DNA of 64,000 nucleotides from Hydrogenophaga borbori (lineage in GTDB: Bacteria > Pseudomonadota > Gammaproteobacteria > Burkholderiales > Burkholderiaceae_C). The position numbers and the translations under genes are program-made. Under the pieces are notes generated by a model, which saw only the letters and a list, made by a program, of their open reading frames with translations, had not been told where the DNA came from and ran no database searches. The first letter of the stretch is position 1. Each line of letters starts with the position of its first letter. The stretch covers positions 434,001-498,000 of the forward strand of contig NZ_QVLS01000003.1 in NCBI RefSeq assembly GCF_003417535.1, written 5' to 3'. This document shows positions 55,930-64,000 of the stretch, piece after piece.

Positions 55930-56026
55930 CGACTGAAGCCGCCACGCAACGCCCTAGGGCACCTGGATGAGGGTTTGACATGGTCCCTCTCTAGAATGGC
56001 CGGTCCCATCTTCTGAAATCCCGCCT

Positions 56027-57325
56027 GTGCTCATCGTCACGCCCGTCGACTACCTGGCACCGCCCTCGGCCGCCGCCGCGCTGATGCGCTGGGTGCGCAG
56101 CACCGACGGCCAGAACCCGGTCGAGGACGGCGAATCGGCCCTGTCGCTGCTGCCGCGCAACGAGGAACTGGTGCTGGCGCTGCCGCCGCGCGCGCTGTCC
56201 TGGCACCGCCTGAGCCTGCCGCGCCTGAGCCTGCCGCGCGTGAGCGGCCCGCGCCTGCGCGCCGCGCTCGACGGCCTGCTCGAAGACCAGGTGCTCAGCG
56301 ACGTGGGCGCCCTGCACCACGCCCTGGAGCCCGGCGGCCGCGCCGGCCAGACCGTGTGGGTGGCCTGCACCGACCGCGCCCGCCTGCGCGACTGGCTGCG
56401 CGCGCTCGAATCCGCCGGCCGCCCGGTGGCGCGCATCGCGCCGCTGATGTGGCCCCTGGTGCCCGCCCGCGCGCCCGGTGCCACCGGCGCCACGCGCAGC
56501 TTCGCCATGGACTCGCCCGGCCAGCTGCACTGGGCGCACATCGACGGCGACCAGGCCTGGCTGGCCAGCGCCAGCCTGCTGGGCGTGAGCTGCGTGCCCC
56601 TGCGCGGCGACCAGCCCCTGCCCCTGGACGCCCTGCTGCCCGGCGCCAACGCCAACGACCTGCGCGCCACCGACGCGCTGGACGTCTGGCTGGCCGACCC
56701 GCTGGTGGCCGAACTCGCCGAACGCGCCTTGCAGCGCCCCTTCGACCCGGTGCCGCCGGCCCGGTGGCTGCTGCGCGCCGGCCAGAGCGACTGGAACCTG
56801 GCCCAGTTCGACCTCAGCCTGTCCTCGGGCGCCCGGCGCGGCCAGCGCTGGCGGCGCGCCTGGCGCCAGTTCCGCAGCGGCCCGCAGTGGCGCGCGGCGC
56901 GCTGGGGCCTCGCGGCGCTGGTCGCGGCCCAGCTCTTCGGGCTGAACCTGACGGCCTGGCAAGAGCGCCAGAGCCTGCGGGACAAGCAGGACGCGGTGCG
57001 CACCACCCTCACCACGGCCTTCCCCCAGGTCAACCTGGTGCTCGACGCCCCCGCGCAGATGCAGCGCGAGGTGGCGCGGCTGCAGCAGGCCAGCGGCCAA
57101 CTCTCGGCCGGCGACCTGGAAAGCCTGCTGGCCGCGGTGGACCGCGCCGCCGGCAGCGAACCGCTGTCGCCCACCCGCATCGGCTACGACAACGGCGCGC
57201 TGCGCCTGTCGGGCTGGCGCTCCGGCGAGGAGCGGGTGCGCGCACTGCAGCAGGCCCTACAGAACGGCGGCTGGCGCGCGCAATTCGACGGCAACGAACT
57301 GGTGCTGCAGGCACCGCAACCCTGA
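56027..57325 (+). CDS. gspL: type II secretion inner-membrane protein GspL
   Basis: 432-residue bitopic protein that binds the GspE ATPase through its cytoplasmic actin-like domain (about residues 1-270). One membrane helix near residues 292-312 (WGLAALVAAQLFGLNLTAW) and a periplasmic ferredoxin-like domain follow. The start is a GTG (56027). Low overall conservation is normal for GspL; the assignment rests on topology and position before gspM. Confidence 0.88.
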   Translation: MLIVTPVDYLAPPSAAAALMRWVRSTDGQNPVEDGESALSLLPRNEELVLALPPRALSWHRLSLPRLSLPRVSGPRLRAALDGLLEDQVLSDVGALHHALEPGGRAGQTVWVACTDRARLRDWLRALESAGRPVARIAPLMWPLVPARAPGATGATRSFAMDSPGQLHWAHIDGDQAWLASASLLGVSCVPLRGDQPLPLDALLPGANANDLRATDALDVWLADPLVAELAERALQRPFDPVPPARWLLRAGQSDWNLAQFDLSLSSGARRGQRWRRAWRQFRSGPQWRAARWGLAALVAAQLFGLNLTAWQERQSLRDKQDAVRTTLTTAFPQVNLVLDAPAQMQREVARLQQASGQLSAGDLESLLAAVDRAAGSEPLSPTRIGYDNGALRLSGWRSGEERVRALQQALQNGGWRAQFDGNELVLQAPQP

Positions 57326-57326
57326 C

Positions 57327-57857
57327 ATGGCCGCCGACCCCGACACCCCTTCCCCGGCGAACGCCCGCGCCGCCCTGGCCGGCTGGTACGGTGGCCTCGC
57401 CGCGCGCGAACGCCGGCTGGTGCTGGCCGCCGCGCTCATCGTGGGCCTGGCCCTGCTGTGGTGGCTCGCCATCCACCCCGCCTGGCGCACCCTGCGCGAG
57501 GCGCCGGCGCGCCACGCCGCACTGGACGCGCAGCTCGCGCGCATGCAGCAGCTTGCGCAGACCGCCGAGGGCCTGCGCGCCGCCTCCACCGGCCAGCCGC
57601 CGGGCCGCGACGAGGCCCTGCGCGCCCTCGAGGCCGCCACCGGCGCCCTGGGCGGCACCGGCCAGATCAACGTGCTGGGCGACCGCGCCACCCTCACCCT
57701 GCGCCAGGCCGAGGCCCTGGCCCTGGCCGGCTGGCTGCAGCAGGTGCGTGTGAACGCGCGGCTGCTGCCGCTCGAATCCCAACTCAACCGCGACGGCCCG
57801 GGCACCACCTGGAGCGGCTCGCTGGTGGTGAGCGGCCCGCCGCTGGCAGGGAATTGA
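57327..57857 (+). CDS. gspM: type II secretion inner-membrane protein GspM
   Basis: 176-residue partner of GspL, with a membrane helix (LVLAAALIVGLALLWWLAI, about residues 32-50), a coiled coil and a small periplasmic domain. It starts one base after the gspL stop. A 21-codon mini-ORF (57859-57924) separates it from gspN. Confidence 0.86.
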   Translation: MAADPDTPSPANARAALAGWYGGLAARERRLVLAAALIVGLALLWWLAIHPAWRTLREAPARHAALDAQLARMQQLAQTAEGLRAASTGQPPGRDEALRALEAATGALGGTGQINVLGDRATLTLRQAEALALAGWLQQVRVNARLLPLESQLNRDGPGTTWSGSLVVSGPPLAGN

Positions 57858-57858
57858 G

Positions 57859-57924
57859 ATGAACGCCGCCCGGCCGCCCGAAGGCGTTCGCACCGCAGCG
57901 CGCTGCGCGGAGGTGTTTCCATGA
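57859..57924 (+). other. 21-codon junction mini-ORF between gspM and gspN
   Basis: Reads MNAARPPEGVRTAARCAEVFP. It starts 1 base after the gspM stop, and its TGA overlaps the gspN ATG (ATGA). The 17 bases 57868-57884 are identical to the minus-strand DNA encoding SARPPEG at the start of msrQ (12920-12936). A repeated junction element; no protein function is claimed. It ends with GCGGAGG, which provides the Shine-Dalgarno for gspN. Confidence 0.5.
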
Positions 57925-58715
57925 GCGCCTCTGCCACCGTGCGCCGCCTGGCCTTCGCCGCCGCCGTGCTGGGCCTGCTGCTGGCGCTGCTGCTGTTCGC
58001 CCCGGCGCGCTGGCTGGCCAGCGCGCTGGACCGGGCCAGCGGCGGACAGGTGCAACTCGTCAACGCGCGCGGCAGCGTCTGGAGCGGCCAGGCCGATCTG
58101 CTGCTCACCGGCGGCGAAGGCAGCCGCACCAGCAGCGCCCTGCCCCGGGGTTTGCGCTGGCGCCTGCGCCCCGCCTGGCAAGGCGGCCCGGCGTTCGCGC
58201 TGGCGCTGCAGGCGCCCTGCTGCACCCCACAGCCGCTGCAGCTGCGCCTGCACCCCGGCCTGAGCGAAACCTCGCTCAGCGTCGCCGGCTTCGACAGCCG
58301 CTGGCCGGCCGAACTGCTGGCCGGCCTGGGCACCCCCTGGAACACCCTGCGCCTGCAGGGCGTGCTGGCGCTGCGCAGCGAGGGCCTCACGCTGACCCTG
58401 GCCAGCGGCCGCGCGCGGCTGCACGGCGGGCTGGACATCGACGCGCTCGACATGGCCTCGCGCCTGTCCAGCATCCGGCCCCTGGGCAGCTACCGCGCCA
58501 CGCTGCGCGCGGGGGCCGAGGGCGACACCGCCCGCCTGGACCTGAGCACCCTCAACGGCGCCCTGCTGCTGCAAGGCCAGGGCCAATGGGTGGGCGGGCG
58601 CCTGCGCTTCGCGGGCGACGCCCAGGCCGCGCCCGGCAGCGAAGAGGCCCTGACCAACCTGCTCAACATCGTGGGCCGCCGCCAAGGCGCCCGTTCGGTC
58701 ATCACCATCGGGTGA
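57921..58715 (+). CDS. gspN: type II secretion protein GspN
   Basis: 264-residue inner-membrane protein of variable occurrence in type II secretion systems. One N-terminal membrane helix (LAFAAAVLGLLLALLLFAPARWLA) and a beta-rich periplasmic domain are seen. Position between gspM and gspD matches betaproteobacterial clusters. Its precise job is not known. Confidence 0.85.
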   Translation: MSASATVRRLAFAAAVLGLLLALLLFAPARWLASALDRASGGQVQLVNARGSVWSGQADLLLTGGEGSRTSSALPRGLRWRLRPAWQGGPAFALALQAPCCTPQPLQLRLHPGLSETSLSVAGFDSRWPAELLAGLGTPWNTLRLQGVLALRSEGLTLTLASGRARLHGGLDIDALDMASRLSSIRPLGSYRATLRAGAEGDTARLDLSTLNGALLLQGQGQWVGGRLRFAGDAQAAPGSEEALTNLLNIVGRRQGARSVITIG

Positions 58716-58738
58716 ACCTTAGACGTAGGATCGCCATC

Positions 58739-60976
58739 ATGTTTGCCCTCCCCCCCCTGGCCGGACGCCGCAGCGCACTCGCGCTGGCCTGCGCACTGGC
58801 GCTGAGCCTGCCCGGCGCGCCGACGGCCACCGCGCAAACCCGGCCGACCGAGCCCGTCACGCTGAACTTCGTGGGTGCCGAAATCGAGGCCGTGGCCCGC
58901 ACCATGGCCACCATCACCGGCCGCAGCGTCGTCGTCGACCCGCGCGTGCGCGGCACCATCAACCTCTCCACCGACCGCCCCGTGCCGCCGGCCGCCGCGC
59001 TGAACCAATTCGCCGCCGCGCTGCGCCTGCAGGGCTTCGCGCTGGTGGACACCGGCGGGCTCTACAAGATCGTGCCCGAGGCCGACGCCAAGCTGCAGGG
59101 CAACGTGGTGAACGCGGGGGCCGCGTCGGCGCTGCCGGCGTCCAACACCGTGGTCACACAGATCTTCCGGCTCAACCACGAGAACGCGAACAACCTGGTG
59201 CCGGTGCTGCGCCCGCTGATCCCGCCCAACAACACCATCAACGTCAACCCGGGCAACAACTCCCTGATCATCACCGACTACGCCGAGAACCTGCAGCGCA
59301 TCGGCCGCATCGTCGCCGCGCTGGACGTGCCCGGCGCGAGCGACGTCGAGATCATTCCGCTGCAGCACGCGGTGGCGGCCGACATCGTGCCGCTGATCCA
59401 GCGCCTGATCGACCCCGCCGCCAGCGGCACCACGGCCGGCGCCGCCGCCGCCGGCGATGCCTCCTTCCGCACCACCATCGTGGCCGAGCCGCGCAGCAAC
59501 GCGCTGGTGCTGCGCGCGGCCAACCCGGCGCGCCTGGCCCTGGTCAAGTCGCTCGTGGTGCGGCTCGACCAGCCCTCGGCCAGCGTGGCCAGCGGCAACA
59601 TCCACGTGGTCTACCTCAAGAACGCCGACGCGGTGGCCCTGGCCACCACGCTGCGCGCGGCCATCGCGGCGGGTGACGGCGGCGGCAGCGGCGGCGCCCT
59701 CGGCGGCGGCAGCAGCGGCGGCGCGTCCAGCGGCGGCCTGTCGCGCGCCAGCACCGGCGGCCTCAACCTGGGCGGCGGCGCCAGCAGCGGCATGGGGGCC
59801 AACAGCGCCGCCAGCACGCCGGTGGCGGCCAGTGCCCAGCCCTCTACCGGCGGCATGATCCAGGCCGACCCGGCGACCAACTCGCTCATCATCACCGCGC
59901 CCGAGCCGCTGTACCGCCAGCTGCGCGCGGTCATCGACCAGCTCGACTCGCGCCGCGCCCAGGTGTATGTGGAAAGCCTGATCGCCGAGGTGAACGACGA
60001 CAAGGCCGCCGAGTTCGGCATCCAGTGGCAGGGCGCCTCCGGCCAGTCGGGTGACCGCGTGATCGGCCTGCTCGGCACCAATTTCGGCGAAGGCGGGCGC
60101 AACATCTTCAACCTCGCGCAAGGCGAGACGGCGCCCGCCGCCGGCCTGAACATCGGCCTGGCGCGCCGCACCGGCGGCGTCTACGTGCTGGGCTTCCTGG
60201 CGCGCTTCCTGCAGGAAAACGGCGCCGGCAACATCCTGTCCACACCCAACCTGCTCACGCTGGACAACGAAGAGGCCAAGATCGTCATCGGCCAGAACGT
60301 GCCCTTCGTCACCGGGCAGTTCACCAACACCGGCGGCGGCAACAACGGCTCGGTCAACCCCTTCCAGACCATCGAACGCAAGGACGTGGGCATCACCCTG
60401 CGCGTGAAGCCCCAGATCAGCGAGAACGGCACCATCAAGCTGACCATCTACCAGGAGGTGTCCAGCGTGGCGCCGTCCTCGGTGAATTCCAGCACCGGCC
60501 TCATCACCAACCTGCGCAGCATCGAAAGCACCGTGCTCGTCAACGACGGCGCCATCGTGGTGCTGGGCGGCCTGCTGCAGGACGAGTACGCGCAGAACCA
60601 GGACAAGGTGCCCGGCCTGGGCGACGTGCCCGTGCTCGGCGGCCTGTTCCGCAGCGAAACCCGCAGCCGCAAGAAAACCAACCTGATGGTGTTCCTGCGC
60701 CCCGTGGTGATGCGCGACGAGCGCGACACCGCCAACCTCGCGCTCGACCGCTACGAGCAGATGCGCAGCATCCAGCGCGGGCTGCAGCCCGAGCGCAGCA
60801 GCGTGCTCAAGATCAACGAGTCGCCCGTGCTGGGTCCGCAGGCCCTGCCCTACGAGCGCCTGGCGCCGCGGCCCACGCCACTGGGCGCGCCCGAAGGTTC
60901 GCCCAACGCCGTCCCCGCGCCCACGCCGCCGGCGGGCACCCCGGCGCCCGCCCCCGCCCCTGCCCCCCAGCAGTGA
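58739..60976 (+). CDS. gspD: type II secretion secretin GspD
   Basis: Outer-membrane secretin, 745 residues. Signal peptide (residues about 1-32), an N0 domain (VTLNFVGAEIEAVARTMATITG), three N-domains, and a Gly/Ser-rich stretch (about residues 310-370) inserted in N3. Next comes the secretin domain with VPFVTGQ and VPGLGDVPVLGGLFRSE, and a Pro/Ala-rich tail. No separate pilotin gene is seen. Start at ATG 58739; an upstream in-frame extension into gspN is unlikely. Confidence 0.95.
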   Translation: MFALPPLAGRRSALALACALALSLPGAPTATAQTRPTEPVTLNFVGAEIEAVARTMATITGRSVVVDPRVRGTINLSTDRPVPPAAALNQFAAALRLQGFALVDTGGLYKIVPEADAKLQGNVVNAGAASALPASNTVVTQIFRLNHENANNLVPVLRPLIPPNNTINVNPGNNSLIITDYAENLQRIGRIVAALDVPGASDVEIIPLQHAVAADIVPLIQRLIDPAASGTTAGAAAAGDASFRTTIVAEPRSNALVLRAANPARLALVKSLVVRLDQPSASVASGNIHVVYLKNADAVALATTLRAAIAAGDGGGSGGALGGGSSGGASSGGLSRASTGGLNLGGGASSGMGANSAASTPVAASAQPSTGGMIQADPATNSLIITAPEPLYRQLRAVIDQLDSRRAQVYVESLIAEVNDDKAAEFGIQWQGASGQSGDRVIGLLGTNFGEGGRNIFNLAQGETAPAAGLNIGLARRTGGVYVLGFLARFLQENGAGNILSTPNLLTLDNEEAKIVIGQNVPFVTGQFTNTGGGNNGSVNPFQTIERKDVGITLRVKPQISENGTIKLTIYQEVSSVAPSSVNSSTGLITNLRSIESTVLVNDGAIVVLGGLLQDEYAQNQDKVPGLGDVPVLGGLFRSETRSRKKTNLMVFLRPVVMRDERDTANLALDRYEQMRSIQRGLQPERSSVLKINESPVLGPQALPYERLAPRPTPLGAPEGSPNAVPAPTPPAGTPAPAPAPAPQQ

Positions 60977-60986
60977 GGCCGCGCCC

Positions 60987-62429
60987 ATGAAGTACCCGCT
61001 GCCCTACGCCTTCGCGCGTGAGCACCAGTGGCTGCTCGAGGAAGACGCGGGCCGGCTCACCCTGGTGGGCAGCCGCACGCCCGCGGCCGATCCGCAGGCC
61101 CAGTCCAGGCGCCTGTCGGCCCTGTCCGAGATCCTGCGCCTGCACCCGCTGCTGGACCTGCAGTGGGAAGACGCCGAGGGCCTGCGCCAGCGCATCAGCT
61201 CGGCCTATTCGCAGGGCGAATCCAGCGCCGCCGCCGTGGTGAGCGAGGTGCAGAGCGATGCCGACCTCAGCCGCATGATGCAGGAGCTGCCGGCCATCGA
61301 GGACCTGCTGGAAACCGCCGACGACGCGCCCATCATCCGCATGCTCAATGCCCTGCTCACGCAGGCCGCGCGCGATGGCGCCAGCGACATCCACATCGAG
61401 CCCTTCGAGCGCCACTCCAGCGTGCGCTTTCGCGTCGACGGCACGCTGCGCGAGGTGGTGCAACCCAACCGCGCCCTGCACGCGGCCCTGATCTCGCGCC
61501 TGAAGATCATGGCCGAGCTCGACATCTCCGAAAAACGCCTGCCCCAGGACGGCCGCATCAGCCTGCGCATCGGCACCCGCGCGGTGGACGTGCGCGTCTC
61601 CACCCTGCCCAGCGCGCACGGCGAGCGCGCCGTGCTGCGCCTGCTCGACAAGAGCGAGAGCAAGCTCGACCTCGAATCCGTGGGCATGCAGGGCGACGTG
61701 CTGGCGCGCTTCCTGCGCCTCATCCAGCAGCCGCACGGCATCATCCTGGTCACCGGACCCACGGGCTCGGGCAAGACCACCACGCTCTACGCCGGCCTGC
61801 AGCGGCTGGATGCCGGGCGCCAAAACATCATGACGGTCGAGGACCCGATCGAGTACGAGCTGCCCGGCATCGGCCAGACCCAGGTCAACCCCAAGATCGA
61901 ACTCAGTTTCGCCAAGGCCCTGCGCGCCATCCTGCGCCAGGACCCGGACGTCATCATGATCGGCGAAATCCGCGACCACGAGACCGCGCAGATCGCCATC
62001 CAGGCCTCCCTCACCGGCCACCTGGTGCTGGCCACGCTGCACACCAACGACGCGCCGAGCGCCGTCACCCGCCTCACCGACATGGGTGTCGAGCCCTTCC
62101 TGCTCAGCAGCTCGCTGCTGGGCGTGCTGGCGCAGCGCCTGGTGCGCAAGCTCTGCGTGCACTGCCGCCGCCAGGACGCGCAGGGCCGCTGGCACCCGGT
62201 GGGCTGCGAGCACTGCAGCCAAAGTGGCTACAAGGGCCGCACCGGCATCTACGAACTCATGGTGGCCGACGACCAGATCCGCGCGCTGGTGCACCAGCGC
62301 GCGGCCGAAAGCCGGCTGTTCGCCGCCGCCGAGAAGGCCGGCATGCGCACCATGCGCGAGGACGGCCAGCGCCTGATCGAGACGGGCGTGACCTCGGTGG
62401 AAGAGGTGATGTCGGTCACCCGCGAATAG
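60987..62429 (+). CDS. gspE: type II secretion ATPase GspE
   Basis: Cytoplasmic motor ATPase, 480 residues. Walker A GPTGSGKTTTLYAGL, Asp box, Walker B DPDVIMIGEIRDHETA, His box LATLHTNDAPSAVTR and the tetracysteine metal-binding domain (CVHC...CEHCSQSGYKGRTG) are all intact. The N-terminal domain that binds GspL occupies roughly residues 1-110. Follows gspD by 10 bases. Confidence 0.97.
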   Translation: MKYPLPYAFAREHQWLLEEDAGRLTLVGSRTPAADPQAQSRRLSALSEILRLHPLLDLQWEDAEGLRQRISSAYSQGESSAAAVVSEVQSDADLSRMMQELPAIEDLLETADDAPIIRMLNALLTQAARDGASDIHIEPFERHSSVRFRVDGTLREVVQPNRALHAALISRLKIMAELDISEKRLPQDGRISLRIGTRAVDVRVSTLPSAHGERAVLRLLDKSESKLDLESVGMQGDVLARFLRLIQQPHGIILVTGPTGSGKTTTLYAGLQRLDAGRQNIMTVEDPIEYELPGIGQTQVNPKIELSFAKALRAILRQDPDVIMIGEIRDHETAQIAIQASLTGHLVLATLHTNDAPSAVTRLTDMGVEPFLLSSSLLGVLAQRLVRKLCVHCRRQDAQGRWHPVGCEHCSQSGYKGRTGIYELMVADDQIRALVHQRAAESRLFAAAEKAGMRTMREDGQRLIETGVTSVEEVMSVTRE

Positions 62430-62439
62430 GGGCGTCTGC

Positions 62440-63669
62440 ATGCCCGCCTACACCTTCGAGGCCGTTGACGCCAACGGCGAAACGCACAAGGGCGTGATCG
62501 ACGCCGACACCGCGCGCGCCGCGCGCGGCCTGCTGCGCGCGCGCTCGCTGGTGCCGCTGGCCGTGGAGCCGGCCGCGCAGTCGGCGCAAGCCGGTGGCGG
62601 CCAGGGACTCAACGTCACGCTGTGGGGCGGGCGCGTGTTCAGCAACACCGCGCTGGGCGTGTGGACGCGCCAGCTCGCGGGCCTGGTGGCCGCCGGCATG
62701 CCGCTGGAGCGCGCGCTCAGCGCGCTGGCCGACGAAGCCGAGAACGACAAGCTGCGCAACCTGGTGGCCACGCTGCGCAGCGAAGTCAACGCCGGCTCGT
62801 CCTTCGCGCGCGCCCTGTCGCAGTACCCGCGCGAATACGCGGCCAGCTACAGCGCCGTGGTGGCCGCCGGCGAACAGAGCGGCCAGCTCGGCACCGTGCT
62901 GGAGCGCCTGGCCGACGACCTGGAAGCGCGCGAGGCGCTGCGCAACAAGCTCATCGCCGCGGCCCTGTACCCGGCCATCGTGACCCTGGTGGCCATCGTC
63001 ATCGTCGTTTTCCTGGTCAGCTACGTGGTGCCGCAGGTGGCGGGCGTGTTCGAGGGCAGCAAGCGCGCCTTGCCCACGCTCACGGTCATCATGATGGGCA
63101 TCAGCGCCTTCGTGCGCACATGGGGCTGGGCCGTGCTGCTGTTGCTCGTGCTCGGTCTCATCGGGCTGGTGTTCGCGCACCGGCAGGAGGGCCTGCGCCT
63201 GCGCATGGACGCCGCCGTGCTGCGCCTGCCCGTGCTGGGCCGGCTGGCGCGCGGCTTCAACGCCACGCGCTTCGCCGGCACGCTGGCCATGCTGGCGGGC
63301 GCGGGCGTGCCCATCCTGCGCGCCCTACAGACCGCCGCCGAAACCCTGAACAACCGCGCCCTGCGCGAAGACGCGCTCGACGCCCTGGTGCGCGTGCGCG
63401 AGGGCGCGCCCCTGGCGTCGGCCCTGGCCAGCAAAAAGCGCTTTCCGCCACTGCTGAGCATGTTCGCGCGCCTGGGCGAACAGACCGGCCAGCTGCCGCA
63501 GATGCTGCAGCGCGCGGCCGACCAGCTCGGCGCCGAGGTGCAGCGCCGCGCCATGTCCCTGGCCACGGTGCTGGAGCCCCTGCTCATCGTGGGCATGGGC
63601 CTGGTCGTCATGCTCATCGTGCTGGCGGTGCTGCTGCCGATCATCCAACTGAACCAACTCGTCACCTGA
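62440..63669 (+). CDS. gspF: type II secretion inner-membrane platform protein GspF
   Basis: 409-residue polytopic platform protein. Two homologous cytoplasmic GspF domains (about residues 75-195 and 275-400) and three membrane helices (IVTLVAIVIVVFLVSYVV, WAVLLLLVLGLIGLV, LIVGMGLVVMLIVLAVLLP) are visible. It couples GspE turnover to pseudopilus growth. Last gsp gene; a mini-ORF repeat follows. Confidence 0.96.
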   Translation: MPAYTFEAVDANGETHKGVIDADTARAARGLLRARSLVPLAVEPAAQSAQAGGGQGLNVTLWGGRVFSNTALGVWTRQLAGLVAAGMPLERALSALADEAENDKLRNLVATLRSEVNAGSSFARALSQYPREYAASYSAVVAAGEQSGQLGTVLERLADDLEAREALRNKLIAAALYPAIVTLVAIVIVVFLVSYVVPQVAGVFEGSKRALPTLTVIMMGISAFVRTWGWAVLLLLVLGLIGLVFAHRQEGLRLRMDAAVLRLPVLGRLARGFNATRFAGTLAMLAGAGVPILRALQTAAETLNNRALREDALDALVRVREGAPLASALASKKRFPPLLSMFARLGEQTGQLPQMLQRAADQLGAEVQRRAMSLATVLEPLLIVGMGLVVMLIVLAVLLPIIQLNQLVT

Positions 63670-63673
63670 AACC

Positions 63674-63760
63674 ATGAGCCCCCACGCGCCTCACTTCGTG
63701 TATCCGCTGTCCCCCAAGGGGGCGCAGACCGCCCTGGGGGCGGCCCGGCGGGTGGTCTGA
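63674..63760 (+). other. 28-codon junction mini-ORF inside an 87-base repeat, copy 2
   Basis: Reads MSPHAPHFVYPLSPKGAQ and ends GAARRVV. It starts 4 bases after the gspF stop, and its TGA shares a base with the next gene's ATG (TGATG). Same length as the copy at 39668-39754, with 18 of 28 residues and 74 of 87 bases shared. It includes a C5-AA-G5 palindrome and a second run CCCTGGGGG. Confidence 0.55.
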
Positions 63761-64000
63761 TGGCAGTCACCCTCGACGGCAAGCTCGTCGTCGCCATTTC
63801 CTCGCGCGCCCTGTTCGACTTCGAAGAAGAGAACCGCCTGTTCGAGCAGGGCGACGACAAGGCCTACATGCGGCTGCAACTGGAGCGGCTCGACACCCCC
63901 GCCGCGCCCGGCGTGGCCTTCTCCCTGGTGCACAAGCTGCTCGCCTTCAACGACGCCCACGCCCAGCGCGTGGAGGTGGTGATCCTCTCGCGCAACGACC
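63760..64000 (+). CDS. 5'-nucleotidase family protein, N-terminal part (cut by window end)
   Basis: The 80 visible residues (MAVTLDGKLVVAISSRALFDF, then VAFSLVHKLLAFNDAHAQRVEVVILSRND) match the bacterial relatives of cytosolic 5'-nucleotidase (the 5-nucleotidase Pfam family). These dephosphorylate nucleoside monophosphates with a HAD-type mechanism. The remainder lies outside the window. The ATG overlaps the stop of the upstream mini-ORF by one base. Confidence 0.75.
   Translation, partial: MAVTLDGKLVVAISSRALFDFEEENRLFEQGDDKAYMRLQLERLDTPAAPGVAFSLVHKLLAFNDAHAQRVEVVILSRND

Noticed and set aside
55975..55997. TTGACA plus TAGAAT before gspL as a consensus promoter
   Set aside because: The spacer is only 11 bases, too short for a sigma70 promoter. 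TAGAAT alone may be a -10 box.

Overview
The window is high-GC, densely packed chromosomal DNA from a betaproteobacterium, most likely Burkholderiales, family Comamonadaceae (Hydrogenophaga/Acidovorax-like). This rests on family-level recognition: the pilMNOPQ-aroK-aroB-dgt order, a ResB/ResC (system II) cytochrome c assembly pair, Omp32-type trimeric porins, a HexR-type regulator beside transaldolase, a CIRCE-controlled groESL and a Burkholderiales-like type II secretion cluster. No tRNA, rRNA, CRISPR array, insertion sequence or prophage was seen, and no gap between genes exceeds about 270 bases.

Layout. 1-7.8 kb (minus): type IV pilus assembly genes pilM-N-O-P-Q in one overlapping operon with aroK, aroB and dgt (cut by the window edge). 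8.1-12.3 kb: penicillin-binding protein 1A, frataxin cyaY, the small lipoprotein lptM and lysA. 12.2-18.4 kb (minus): msrP/msrQ, resC/resB and a cytochrome c4. 18.5-22.4 kb: GTPase engB, two tandem LpxL-type acyltransferases and metK. 22.6-29.6 kb is a sensory block: two PAS histidine kinases, an SDR oxidoreductase, a PAS chemoreceptor and an FNR-type regulator with a complete cysteine set, but no response regulator. 29.6-33.8 kb: groES-groEL, transaldolase and hexR. 33.8-42.4 kb (minus): a peptide ABC transporter operon with two binding proteins and an M20 amidohydrolase set between its permease genes. 42.6-46.7 kb: ComEA-like protein, two porins, coq7 and an OsmC-like protein. 46.8-52.2 kb: a candidate small RNA or attenuator, ilvA, a divergent CobT, and an exonuclease/DUF294 signalling pair. 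52.2-63.7 kb: gspC opposite gspG-H-I-J-K-L-M-N-D-E-F, then the start of a 5'-nucleotidase gene.

The most unusual signal is not a classical gene. Several operon junctions carry short GC-rich, palindromic, repeated segments. At four of them (39668-39754, 54843-54911, 57859-57924, 63674-63760) the segment forms a mini-reading frame whose start and stop lie within a few bases of, or overlap, the flanking genes. At msrQ a related segment is read in frame as the protein's N-terminus. These look like repeated junction elements that keep ribosomes moving across the gap, or that regulate the downstream gene.

Other points of note are an orphan promoter-terminator unit upstream of ilvA, a CobT homologue without the catalytic glutamate, a large inverted repeat in the leader of a histidine kinase gene, a HexR-like operator over the transaldolase promoter, and several genes whose -10 box sits so close to the start codon that leaderless mRNAs are likely.
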